Source: Emydura subglobosa (taxonomy: Eukaryota > Chordata > Testudines > Chelidae). From it: a stretch of 64,000 nucleotides of DNA. Below are positions 1 to 12,900 of the stretch, one piece after another. Position numbers and translations under genes: made by a program. The stretch is taken from the NCBI GenBank assembly GCA_007922225.1, contig ML680092.1:248001-312000 (forward strand), read 5' to 3'. The notes under the pieces are model-generated. The model was not told where the DNA came from and ran no database searches. It saw nothing but the letters and a program-made list of their open reading frames with translations. The number at the start of each line of letters is the position of its first letter. Position 1 is the stretch's first letter.

Positions 1-635
1 CAGAACATCACGTCCTCTGGAAGAGAGAAGAGAGGAGAGTTGAGGCTGGATCCAAATGGTTTTGATGAATGCTGCTGTTGGTACATCCTACCGGAGACTG
101 TTTGATCTGACTGGCTAAAGCAGTCACATGGCAGTTTATCTATTTATTGCTGCCATGTTGCAGCAATCCAGCCATCCATCCCTCCATTCATCACTAGAGC
201 CGAGTGTGCTGGTTTATTTAACTAGCTACATCCCTGTATCCTCTTATGCTGATCTGGCTAATCTAACTAATCTAACTAATCCTATTTCATTAGAGGCTGG
301 TACATCTATTCATCTCTCCCTCTGTCCCCATACACACCCCTCCATCCGTCCCTCACACACGTCTATCCATCCAGCCTTCCATCCCATTACACACCCATCC
401 ATGCACCTCCACACACAACCTTCTAGCTCTCTGTCCCTCCCTGCACACACCCGTGTATCCATCTCCATGGACACGTTCCTTCCTTCCATCTCTTCATTCA
501 TCCACACCCAGCCGTGCTCCTCCATCTGTCCATCCATTCCTCACACACACCCATCCGTACATCTCCATAGACACCATTCCATGTATCCATCCATCCACCC
601 ACCCACCCACACTCATCCCTGCTGTCCCAAACACA
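1..635. repeat. CCATCCA / CACACCC simple-sequence tract
   Basis: From about 155 to 625 the sequence is an irregular array of CCATCCA-like and CACACCC-like words, a pyrimidine-rich minisatellite. The long open frames it creates are low-complexity (Ser/Pro/His/Thr) and not credible genes. Bases 1-150 show nothing recognisable. If the minus-strand PYD-FIIND gene continues to the left, this stretch is intron. Confidence 0.7.
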
Positions 636-765
636 CCTCAGTGTGAATGCACAAGCCTTCCTGGACCAAGCCTTTGAAATTTGGCTCCTGTTGTACAGTG
701 TCCAGCTCATCCCAGCTCGAGGTGACACTCGAGGTGAGTGAGAGGCTTAAAATCACCAGCCCGTT
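636..765 (+). pseudogene. Inverted copy of the fourth FIIND exon
   Basis: This segment repeats, on the opposite strand, the exon at 1255..1380 of the PYD-FIIND gene and about 25 bases of its downstream intron. The frame from the HKPS motif to the LEVT motif is open, and the donor GAG|GTGAGT survives. The usual acceptor and the first codons of the exon are missing. Copy and original are separated by about 460 bases and enclose the last FIIND exon. It reads as a recent local inverted duplication; whether it is ever spliced is unknown. Confidence 0.75.
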
Positions 766-851
766 CATCCCTCCATTTGCATATGCACCATTTCATTCCC
801 CCACCCCCAGGCACACACATCTGTCCCCATCTCTTGCTGGGCTGAGCCTAC

Positions 852-993
852 CTGGTCTCACCAAGGCCTTCCAAATCGGTTCCCCTTCGCTCTTCTCCAT
901 CAGCCTGAGCTCCAGCCCCTCCTGCATGTCCCGGGTGTAGATCTCCAGGTACGGCTGCTCCAGTTTGGGGCCCAGATAACAGAACTCCAGCTC
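852..993 (-). CDS. FIIND exon 5 (end of UPA)
   Basis: 142 bp, acceptor CCCATCAG and donor CCAG|GTAGGC. Contains [19 protein letters not shown] and ends IWKALVRPG, the canonical end of the UPA subdomain. It ends in phase 1; the CARD exon expected next is not found between here and base 1. Confidence 0.88.
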
Positions 994-3900
994 CTGATGG
1001 GAAGGGAAGATGGTCCATTAGGAACGACCCCGCCTGAGCCAGCAGATTCAACGGATTCCCGTTCCTCCCTCCCTGCAGCACAACTGGGGCACCCCGTGCT
1101 GGGACATTGAGGTCAGCCCTGCCTGCAGGTGGAAAGCACCCCCTGCAGAGCCTGCCCCGCTCCCTGCCACACAGCGCCCCCTAGCGCCGCACAGGGACAG
1201 AACAGAGGAAGGATTTGAGAAGAGGGGACTGGTGATTTTAAGCCTCTCACTCACCTCGGGTGTCACCTCGAGCTGGGATGAGCTGGACACTGCACAACAG
1301 GAGCCAAATTTCAAGGGCTTGGTCCGGGAAGGCTTGTGCACTCGCACTGAGGGGCACTGGGACTCATGGTCACTGACGGCCTGCAGGGCACAAGCAGAGC
1401 CATGGCTGGGGGGCTCACACAGGACACCAGCAGCCTGTGTGCCATGCTAAGTCCAACTTCCCTGCCCTTCCTCCACAGCCGCCCAGGAAGTGAGGGGAAG
1501 GTGGGGCTCTGTTAAGTCACTGGGCTGGGACCCAGGGAAGCTGGGTTCTGTTCTTGACACCCAGACACTCCTTGTGTGGCCCTGGGCTAGTCACTGAATC
1601 TCTCTGGGCCTCAGTTTACCACCTGTGAAATGGGGGGAATGATCCTCCCTTGGGCTATTTAGATTGGTAACTGCCTGGGGCAGCGACTGTCTCACTTGAT
1701 GTGTCAGTGCAGCGCCCGGCACAATGGGCACCCTGATCTCGGTCAGGATCTGTGCAGCGCCCGGCACATTGGATTTCCTCTGCTACTCCATGGGCAGTGC
1801 CCACATTCCCTGCTACCAGTTACCCCACGCTTCACACTGGCTGATGTCTCTGGCTCCCCCTGGTGTGTGCAGTGTATTCCGGTTACCTGTCTCACAGAGT
1901 GGTCATTGGGGACCAGGTAGAGGTGCAGGGTTGTGTTTGCAGCCCTGAGGGCCCGGTAGAGCAGAGCTAGGGAATGAACTTTTGCCTGGCATTTATCTCG
2001 TATCTTCCTCCAGAGCATGCCCAGAGGGGAGAAGCCAGGGTTCTCCAGTACGGCGTGGAACGGCCTCACCTGCGTCGGCTCCTCCAGGGTCAAACCTCCG
2101 TCAATGAAATGGGCGATTCGCAGCCGGGAGACGTCAGTCTCTCCCCCTGTCAGTAGGGTATAAAGCAAATCAAGGTAAAGCCTCAGTGGGTGGGTAGAAT
2201 GGAAGTTTGGGAACCAGGACTCCTGGGTTCTACCTTGGCTCTGGGGAGGGGAGTGGTTTCTGGAGGGTTGGAGAGGGGGGCCCAGAGTGCAGGACTCCTG
2301 GGTTCTGTCCCTGGGAGAGGAGCACAGGCTGGTGGGAGAGAGCAGGGATTGGAGGCCAGGATTATGAAGATCGTGAGTAGTTCTCTGATCAGGGCTCTGT
2401 GAAAGGTTGCGATTGCAGATAAAACCCTGATTGGTCTAAGGATTACAACTCACATTGTCACCGTGGTTATGACTCAGAAGATTGTGGTTACTGTGACAAT
2501 GCAGGTCACGGCTGAGTGTGAGTCTGGTGTCAATGGCTGTGATTTGAGTGTTAGCGTTCCAATGGTGATTGCAATGAGCCTGGGGTCTGGGTTTGCTGTT
2601 ACGATTTACAATTATTATTACACTGATTATTTTCCTGCCGTACCCGTGAGGCACAGGAAGTGCGGGAGGTGAACGGCTGTCACGGCCCCGGCCAGTTCCA
2701 CCTGGATATTGAACAAAGGGCCAGCCACCATCCATTGCTGCTTCTCAGCTGCGCTCAGACGCCGACCCCAGGAGTCATATTCGTACTCGATGGTCACGGC
2801 TGCCCTTACCTCCAACCCCAGTTCGGTTTCAGAGCAACGGAACGAGCCTGCCCTGCGGAGATGAATCCTGCATGGCGCAGGGAGAAAAGAGTCGAACAGC
2901 ACTGGCTGGAACGATCTCATGTTTTTTTCTAATTGATCCCAGGTGCCCTCCCATTTATCCCCTTAATTCTGTCTCCTGTGCATTGATAACAGGTTTACTC
3001 TGTAACCAATAACAGAAGCTGGGTGACAGTGAAAACACTTGGCTGTTCTCAGACCCCGTCCCTCAGAGAAGCAAAGGAGAGCCTGGCTAACTGTGTGGAT
3101 TCATTAAATTCCTCTGTGCAGTTTCTCCCCATTTTGTAGATGGGGAAACTGAGGCTCAGGGGGAAGTGACTTGTCCTTGTCCACTCAGTGAGAAAGTGGC
3201 AAAGTTGAGAGTAGAACCCAAATCTCCTCAGTCCCAGCGCCGCTGCTCTGACCCACCAGTCTCCAAACCCTGCCGGAGTTGGAGATAGAACCCAGTAGTC
3301 CAGATTCTCAGCCCTCCACCCCCAACTCTGACCAACTAGACCCCAATCACCTCCCAGGGCTCTCAAGGCTCCTGATTTCCAGTCCTATGGGTCCCTGCTC
3401 TGCCCTACCCATCCATGTGAGTGTCTCTTTACATGGAGCCTATCCACAGGGGACTCTGCTCACTCAGCACGATAGAAGCTGGCCTGTGCGTCCAGACACA
3501 GACAGCTGCAGAGGGAGTGACACCAAACTCCCAGCTCCAGCTCTCACCTGTACATCTTCTGGTTCCCATCTGAGCCACAAACAGTCTCGGGGTGTATTTC
3601 TTCTGGAGGATCCTGAAACGCAGGACCAGGCGTTAACTGGACCCCACTGGGAGCAGAGCTCTTTGAAGAGGGAACCTGGGCAGCTGTGGCCAAGTATTCA
3701 GGTGGGGGGCTCTTTCCCTGGCCTGGGACCCTGGCAGCGTGGCTGGCAGGTCAGCCATGATCCCAGTCAGTCATTCCCCCTGGGGCACTTCCCAGGTGAC
3801 TGAGATGCCTCAGGTCTGGTCAGTGGTGAAATTCTCAGAGGTTTGAGGGGGAGGGAGAGAAGAGGTCAGATGACAGATGGACAGACAGTCAAGGTACTGT

Positions 3901-6900
3901 AGAGGTAGAGAAATGAACAGACAGGGATCTAGGAAGAGAGACAGACCCTAGTCTAATTGTGCGTCTATTTCTCTAAGGAGGTAAAGAGAGAGAGACAGAT
4001 AGACCAGGACCTAGGGAGGCAGACAGACAGACAAGGATCTGGAGGATCCTGCAATGCTTTACCTCCTCTTTGGGACACAAGTCACATTTGTCCTGTCCCC
4101 AGGAGTCCCAGCTGGGATCCTCCCTCGAGCTGCTCTCTCCTGCGGCAGAAAGGGGGAAAGGCCCTTTCACATCTCACAGCACTGAATAAGGAGTCCCCCC
4201 GTCTCCTGGACCAGACAGCTGGGACCTGGGCATTTCCATCAGCAAACACCCCTGTAGATGTGTCTCTCCTGCGCCCTAATCCACCTCTGACACTGTCATT
4301 GGGTAGAGAGCACTGGGCTCGCAAGGGCTGTGTGTTGGGGGACAGGGTGGGGGACTTATGGGGTCAGGGAGCCAGATCAAGGTGTAAAGGGGAGAGGAGA
4401 GGGAAGGCTGTTTGGTTGGGTGGAGTGGGGGGGGGGGGGGCAGAGCCCACAGAAACCCTGCAGGCAGCAGAGATCAAACCTGAGGCAGGTGATGGGGGCA
4501 GTGGCATGGGATGGTCAGAACTACAGGCCAAGGAGACATTTCGTTTTCGCTCTGCTCAGCCGTGAGCGAGGCCCATCCAACCACTTGCCACCAGCTCAAT
4601 TTCAAGCTCTCTCACCTGCAGCTCCAGCCGCAGACCCAATGGAGGGAAGCAGGGTCTGTTTGCAGATGATCCCTGGGGAGGGGTGAATTATTATTAATGT
4701 CAATAATGTCATCGTCTATTTCCCAGGCCCCTTCCATTCCCAACTGCTTTCCAAGGGAGACATGCAGCCACCTCTGGGGTGGGACACAGCAGCTGTGTAA
4801 GTGCCTCACAGCAAAATGGCACAGACAGAGCCCAGCTGATGCTGAAATGCAGCCACCTCTGGGGTGTGACAGCTGGGTAAGCGATGCACAGCAACATTGC
4901 ACAGGTTTCGCTCACTGAGAACAGAAATGCGACTGCTTCTGGGGTGGGGCACAGTTGCTGGCTAACAGCCATCCAGTGACACTGGAAGTTTGGGACAGGC
5001 AGTAAACAAGAACCCTGAACCTACTGGACTTGGAGGCTGTGCCCAAGCTGAGTGGCTTGTATAGAATGGTGGTTGCCAGGAAGAAGGTGACTTCACCAAC
5101 ACTGGGATGGCAGAAGAACCTCTGGCTGCAAGGGTAGAGGCTGAGAAGCAGAGTTATGATCAGCGCCACCCACCTTTTGCCTCATTTTTCCCCACAGGAG
5201 AGCTAGGGGTGCATACAGTCATTGTATTGAACGATCCTGCAACACAAAACAAAGGGAAAAGGCCAAAATTCTGAAAAAATTAAGCCAAAGTCTGAGCTCA
5301 GTGACCACTGTGTAAATCTGGAGTGACCCCACTGATGTCAGTGGAGTCAGGGCTGGATTCTGATATCACTGACCTGGGTTCCCTTAGGGAAAAGCCCAGC
5401 AGGGCTCTAGGGTAACAACCCAACCCCCTGCAGTGACCCTGCTGTGAGATACAGCCCATGGCGCACCATGTCCATCCCTGCCGTGAACTTCCATCGGGGC
5501 TGTTCCCGCCTGCTGGCTGAGTCTCAGCTCACCTGCTGCTGCCAGGTTTCCACCAGAGGAATTTAAATCATGAAGCCCTTATATGTGACTTGCATGTCAT
5601 ATGGATGAAAGAGATGATTACTAATCCCTGGCTCAGTGGTTTCTAACCCGTGGGTCAAAAGTGGCCTGTGGGGGCTTTCAAAGTGGTTTGCTGCTCCCCT
5701 CCCGCTGGCTACATAAGGAAGCTGCTGCCTAGGGACCCAGGTGGAGTGCGTGGAGCTACAGGAACGCATGTGGTTTCCCTGTTGCAGCCAGAGAGACAGG
5801 AGATCAGTGAGAAGGCAGCCTCTTTGCTGAACTCCTTCCATCTGGCGGCAGTGGGTCGCAGGGGTGCTGCTAGCAGAGAGTGGCAGCCCTTCAGAAATAA
5901 TATCTGTGGGCCTCAAGCCAAAAAAGGTTGGGAACCAATGACCTAGCTGTTCATCAGTAGATCTCAATGATCTCAGTGCTTTTGAAATCTGAAAAATTCT
6001 GATGACGCTCTAGTGGAGTGACAGGAGTTCCTGCTGGGACACGTGGCTCTGCCTGAAAGTCCTAGGCATGGTTTAACTGGCTCCTCCCCACTGTTCAAAG
6101 ATAAAGCTAATTAAAACTCCACGAGGAGTCTTTTGTTTTGTTAAGCGATCACTAGTGGTGAAATCACTGGTTGTGGGACAGTGTTTTCTGCCAGCCTGCT
6201 TCAGCAATGTAGTTCTCTGCTGAGAGCTGAAAATCCCTGAGAACTGACAATCACTGTGAGCTGGGTGGAACGTTAATGGACCAGCCAGCAGAGGTCACAG
6301 TAGAGCAGCAGGTATCAGCAGAAGGTGATGGCGTACAGCGGCAGGGCGGCCGGCGGAGCAGCCGGACAGCGGAACGAGCAAAAGGCCGCCTTCGCCCGTC
6401 CTCCCAACCATGCTACGTGGTGAACTCTGCGGCTGCACCTCTGAACTCTGGGTCTGCGTGGAGTGAGGACATCAGCTGTGAGGGGCAAGGACACATTAAA
6501 GGAACTTCTGGTTGTGAACTAAAGAACTTGAGGCAAATGGCAACTGCCCAGTGTGCTCTGGCGTGGGTGTTTTGCTCATGGTTTTATGCTTGTGAATCCT
6601 GCTTGTGGTGTTTTCCCACGTTCAGGCCGGATTACTTTTCCCCCTTTTATTAAAAGGCTCTTTTCTACACTCAGGGTATGTCTACATTGCCAGTTCGATG
6701 CCGTGGGGTCGATTTAGCAGGCAGTGGAGAGCTGCCCAATCGATCCTGGAAGTGCTCTCGGGTTGACGCTGTAAATCCACCCCCGCAAAAAGCGTAAGGC
6801 TGCGTTAACTGGAGAGCATCTCCCGTCGGCATAGCGTGGGGGACTCGCCTCAGTAAGTCAAAGTTAGTAAGTTGACTGGAGATATGCAAGGTACACCATA

Positions 6901-9900
6901 TATCTACCATTGACTGCTGCTGGCACTGTAGACCAGGCCTCAGTCTCTGTGCTTGTGAGAGGGGACGTATTGCCTCTAAAGGGGGCCGAGGGCTGATGTG
7001 TAATTGTCCCTGGTTACTGGAGGGGGGCTCGAGCCCGTTTTGTATTTGTACTATCGAAAAGAACCCCCTAGATCTTGAACCCAGCCCTTGCTGCTGCCGA
7101 CTTGGACTGGCATTAGGGTTACATTGTGATAGATTCAAGGAGCTCAATTTATATAGCTTAACAAAGAGAAAGTTAAGGGGTAACTGGAACAGTCTAGTTC
7201 CCAATCTGTGCTCTGCAGACCCCTGGTGGTTCGCAAGGCTACTACAAGGGGTCCACAGAAAAGAAAAATAATAACATCCTCACCAAGGCAACGTACAATT
7301 TCAAATGAAAAATAACTTCATATAGTTTTTAAAAACAACTCATAGCATGTGGTGGTCTGTGAAATGTTTGGAGGTTGAAAAGGGGTCCGCACACTCGAAA
7401 AGGTTGGGAACCACTAGTCTAGAAGTACTTACATGGGGTACAGAATTGTACAGCAGGGTCTTTAGTCTAGCAGAGGGAGGTCTAACATGATCCCATGGCT
7501 GGAAGTTGGAGCTAGACAAATTCCAAGTGGAAATATGGCATAATTTTTTAATAGTGAGGGTAATTAACCATCAGAACAACCTACCAAGGGTTGTCATGCA
7601 TTCTCTTTCACTGGTAATTTTAAAATCAAAATTGGGTGTTTTCTAAAAGATCTGCTCTAGTAGTTATTTTGTGGAAGTTCTCTGGCTTGTATTATACCAG
7701 AGGTCAGACTAGATGTCACTATATAAATCCATGCTGTGCCCACTCCTTGAATACTGTGTCCCATTCTGGTCTTCCCATCTCAAAAAAGAATATAGTGGGA
7801 TTGGAAAAGGTTCAGAGAAGGGCACAAGGATGATCAAGGGTATGGGATGGCTTCCATAGGAGGAGAGACTAGGAAGTTTAGAGCTGTTCAGTTGTGCATC
7901 AGGGGAGATAGAATCATTCCTGACCCTCTGCCACTGAAGCCCAGAAGCATGAGATTGGAGTCAAGCCTTGCCTTACTGTGGAGCCAATTGGCAGGGAGAA
8001 TGAGATTAGTAGCCAGGGGCATATGAGGGGACTACGATTGGTTGGGGGAGCTAGAGGCAAAGAGCCAATCAGAGGAGAGGACAGAACATCCCGGGTTGGA
8101 CATGTAGCAGGCAGATTCCACTGACATCAGGCACTGGGGGTGACCGGGCTTGGGATAGCTGGGGATATATGGGGGGATGAGGGGCATTCTTGTCTTCAGA
8201 GCAGGATCCCCAGCTGAGCCCAGCGCCTCTGTTTGCTGCCAGGGTGAGTAGGAGAATCTGTGCCCTAGAGGGGCACCGCCCAGAGCCCACTTGGCTAGCG
8301 GGACCTGGTACCCCAGGAGACAGGGCCAGGTGGGCATTGGCTGGTCCTCTTCCTCTTTCCCAGCTGCTGCCAGGGGCCATCTCTGCTGAGTGTGAAGATC
8401 AGAGGAGATCTCCACTGCCTATTGTGCGGGGGGTGGGGGGAAGATGGCGAGAGAGGTGTGGAGCTTACCCATCTGGATGTCTTTCTCCCCCTTGAGCAGC
8501 AGCTGGCTGGGCCTCTCTGGAAGCAGAGGGAGACAAGGAGGCGGCTTAGCTGTCTGTGATGTGGTGTCCAGTCCCCGGCGATCCTGCCTCTTTTGTCATA
8601 GATTCACCCATGGGCACAGTTACAAGGGACACAGTGCACAGCCTTGGGGAGCGGGGACTAGAATGGAGCGGACGCACGGGCCACTTAGCCCAGTATCCCT
8701 CCCCCCTGCCAAGGCCCAGCCAGTCCCCTCCGGCAGCTCACTGTGCAGTGGCTGCTTTCCCAACGCACCTGCCCTCTCACCGAGTGGCTCCAGCAGAGGG
8801 GGAGGGGGAGACCGGGACTTTTCTCCCAACGTAATCTTCTGCCAGTCGTGCTTCATGACTGCAGCCTGCCGGGTGGGATGTCCCTGTGGCTGTACGCGGT
8901 GGCTGTACACAGTGCTGTGGAAGTGTTGCATGGAGGCCACTTCCGTAGCAGGGCAGCGGGGAGTGGGGGAGAGGATCAAACAGGGCCCATCTAGTCTGGC
9001 ATCCCGTCCGTCCCTCCCCCACCCCCGCCAGCCTGGATCAGACCCCTGGGCCCATCCAGTTCCCTGGATCAGAGCAATGGGCCCATCTAGCATGGTATCC
9101 CACTCCTGCCAAGACCCAATGAGTCCCACCATGGGACACTTGCTGCTCTGATGCCGCTTTTCCAGCACACCCTCCAACCAGACCTAGAGATCTTCCCACA
9201 ATGTCCTCGCCTGCATCTTGTCTTCCAGGTCACCAGCTGGCTGGCTGGGATGTCCCCAGGAGCTATTGCAATAAGCCACCCCCTCCTCCTCCTCATTCTT
9301 CACCTTTTCCTGCTCAGTCTTCTCCCACAGCTCCGCCCTCTCCTCGTCCTCGGGACTAGACATAGCTTCCTGCTCTTACAAGGGGCTCAGGTCTGTAGCT
9401 GGGCTCAGAGAAAATGAGAGCATCAAGCACAGGGAGGCTGGTATCCTATTCTAGGCCAGCACCCTACCCTCCGCCCTCTCCAGATCAGATCCACGGGCCC
9501 ATCTAACCTGATATCCTGCCCCCTCCCTACCAACCCAGATCAGACTAGTGGGCCCATCTAGCTCAGTATCCCCCCTGCAAACTTCCTGCTGACCTGCTTT
9601 GGGGGGGTGTGACAGCTGCTTAAAAGACACACAGTGATACCGCACAGCACAGAAATGCAGCCACCTCTGGCGCGGGGTACAGCAGCTGGCTGACAGCCAC
9701 ACAGTGACAGGGCACAGATAGGAGTCTGGGACAAGAAGTGAGCGAGAATCCTGAACCAGGGAAACAGTATCCTGACCAGCTGCACTCACTGTCTAGGGAG
9801 GCCTGACTCTGCTTTCCCTTCCTGCTCATCAGATTTCTGAGCCACTGTGGCGGCGTAGGCAGAGAAGGGAAGGATTGCTTCATCTTCAGTGTGTGCCTTG

Positions 9901-12900
9901 AAAATCTGATCTTCTTGGGCTCCACCAACATCATATCCCGCAGCACGTGGGTGACCTCAGAGAGCTCTGAGATGGAATCCTGCTCCCTCATGGGACCTGG
10001 AGAGAGATCAAAAGGGAGGGTGCCACAGGCACGGCCTAGTACCTATCCCCTTATGTCCCCTGTAGGCCACCTCCCTGCTACCTGGATCAGACCCATTGGT
10101 CCATCTAGCCCAATATCCACCCTCCCCCCCCCCCACTTTCTGCTGTCTTGATTTGTTGGACGTGACAGCTGCTTAGAAAACAGCCAACAATGCTACACAG
10201 CATTGAAATGCAGCCACCTCTGGTGTGGGACAGCTGGTTAACAGTAGCACAGCGGTGGTGCACAGGGATTGCTCAGCCGCTGCTGAAATGCAGCCACCTC
10301 TGGGGTGGGGGCGCGGCAGCTGGCTAGCAGGCATGCAGTGACAGGGCACAGATAAAAGTTTGGGACAGGAGGTGAAGGAGAATCTTAAATCAAATAGATT
10401 TCAGGCTGAACATAAGCCTGGTTACTAGTATAGAACTGTGGTCGCCAGGAATAAGGTGGGTCCATTAGTACCGTGAAGGCAGACACACCTTTTGCTGCAA
10501 TGGGCCCCTGTGTATGTTAGGCAGACAGGAGAGCTGTGGTCAACGCTACCCACCTCCTGACACCTCTGTCCCTGCACCAGAACTAGGGGTAGATCGAATG
10601 TCTTCACAGATGGCTCCTGAGAAGAGAAACAAAAAGTAGCAACACAAAGTGAAATATGTGATCTCAGGGACCTTCTGAAAATCCAGAGCGAACCCACTTT
10701 CATCAGTTTGAGTCAGGGCTGAAGTGTGATCTCGGGGACCCCGGGGTAACTCTGGAAGGATCTGGTCCCAAGCAGGCAGGACTGAGTGGGCATCCTCTCC
10801 TCCTCTCCCAGGTGCTGCTGCAGGGCAGTCTGTCTCTCTCCCTGGCCCCTGAGGGAGCATCTCTCCACCAGCGCCTCCCCCTGGCTCCAAACAGCTACTG
10901 ATTGGCACTATCATAGAAGATGAAGGTTGGAAGAGAGCTCAGGCGGTATCTAGTCCAACCCCCTGCTCAAAACAGGACCAACCCCAACTAAACCTATCCA
11001 GCGAGGGCTTTGTCAAGCCAGGCCTTAAAAACCTCTAAGGATGGAGATTTCACCACCACCCTAGGTAACCCATTCCAGTGCTTCACCGCCCTCCTAGGGA
11101 AAAAGTTTTTCCTAATAACGAACCTAGACCTCCCCCACAGCAATTTGAGACCATTACTTCTTGTTCTGTCATCTGCCACCACTGAGAACAGCCTCGCTCC
11201 ATCCTCCCTGGAACCCCCTTTCAGGTAGTTGAAGGCTGCTATCAAATGCCCCCTCATTCTTCTCTTCTTCTCTATCAGCTAGTTGGTCTAGGCAATGGTG
11301 CTTCCACCAACACAAGCTCACCACTACAGCTGATCGGGACTTGATTCTGTCCAACAGGGAGGAATTGGTAGCATATCTGAAGGCAGAAGGCAATTTGTGT
11401 GAAAGTGATCGTGAAACAATAGATTTCATGGTTCTAAAGAAAGGAAGGACAGCAGCAGAATAAGGACAATGAACTTCAAAAAAAGCAGGCAAACTCAGAG
11501 AACTGGTAGGTAAGGTCCCATGGGAAGGAAATATAAGGGGAAAAGAAGTTCAGGAGAGCTGGCAGTTTCTCAAGGAGACAATATTAAAGGCACAATTGCA
11601 AGCTATCCCAATGAAAAGGAAAGATAGGAAGAATAAGAGACCATTATGACTTCATCAGGAGCACACTTTAATGACCTGAAAATCAAAAAAGAGCCCCACG
11701 AAACATGGATGAATTGCTAAGGAGGAGTACAAAAGAACAGCACAAGTATGTAAGGACACAATCAGACAGGCTAAGGCACAAAATGAGTTATCCTGGCAAG
11801 GACATAAACGAGGTTCTTTAAATCCATTAGGAGCAAGAGAAAGACAAAGGAAAGCGTAGATCCTCTATTTAGCAGGGAAGGAGCACTAATAATGGACGAC
11901 ATCATAAAGGGCGAGGTGTTTAATGCCAGTGTTGCTTCAATCTTCTCTAAGAGGTTAATGGTGACCAGATACTTAACACAATTAAAATTAACAGGAAGGG
12001 GGAAGGAACACAAGCCAAAATAGGGAAGGAAAAGGTTAAAGAATATTTAGATAGGTTAGATGTTCTCAAGTCAGTGAGGCCTGATGAAATTCATCCTTGG
12101 GTACTTAAGGAACTAGCTGAAGCAATCTTGGGACCATTAACAATTATCTTTGAGAACTCCTGGAGGACAGGTGAGGTTCCAGATGACTCGAGAATGGCAA
12201 TCAGAGAACCTATGTTTAAAAAGGGGAACAAAGGGGACCCAGGGAATTATAGACCAGTCAGTCTAACTTTGATACCTAGAAAGAGACTGGAACAAATTAT
12301 TAAACAAGCAGTTTATCAGCACCTGCAGGATAATAGGGTTATATGGACTAGCCAGGATGGATCTTTCAAAAACAAATTATGCCAAATCAACCAAACTTCC
12401 TTCTTTGACAGTATTGCTGGCCCAGTGGATGGAGGGAAGCAGTAGATGTGATGTATCTTGATTTTAATAAGTCTTTTGATACAGTCTCCATGACATTCTC
12501 ATAAGCAAACTAAGGCAATGTGGTCAAGATGAAATTACAAAAGGTGGGTGCACATCTGGTTGAAAGACTGTACTCGAAGAGTAGTTACGAATGGCTCACT
12601 GTCAAACGGGAAGGGTGTATCTAGTGGGGTCCTGCAGTCGGTCCAGTACTGTTCAATGTTTTCATTAATGACTTGCATGAGGGCGTGGAGAGTATGCTTG
12701 TAAAATTTGCAGATGACACCAAGCTAGGAGGGGTTGCAAGTGCTTTGGATGGCAGCATAAGCATTCAAAAGAACCTTGACAAATTGGACTGACACCAATA
12801 AGGTGAAATTCAGTACAGACAAACGCAAAGAAGCACATTTAGGTAGGAAAAATCAAACGCACAACTACAATGTGGGGAATAATAGGCTAGGCAACATAGC

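Larger units (their letters stand above)
8640..10140. repeat. Dispersed 'GGGCCCATCTAG' units
   Basis: At least five scattered copies of a short unit with GATCAGA, GGGCCCATCTAG and AGTATCC words (near 8685, 9050, 9080, 9490, 9550 and 10085). They lie around linker exons B-D and probably belong to one repeat family broken up by duplication. Confidence 0.5.

Noticed and set aside
128..646. 172-codon open frame rich in Ser, His and Pro
   Set aside because: Produced entirely by CCATCCA and CACACCC simple repeats; other frames over the same bases are open too.
4420..4441. Poly-G runs here and near 13560, 13790, 41675 and 44020 as possible quadruplex regulators
   Set aside because: Isolated mononucleotide runs, probably slippage; no pattern tying them to a promoter or exon.
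6276..6653. 125-codon plus-strand frame
   Set aside because: No domain, no splice or promoter support, composition like surrounding repeat DNA.
8444..9177. Long overlapping frames on both strands
   Set aside because: GC-rich repeat units; only short segments (8469-8516 and 9234-9374, minus strand) have credible splice sites.
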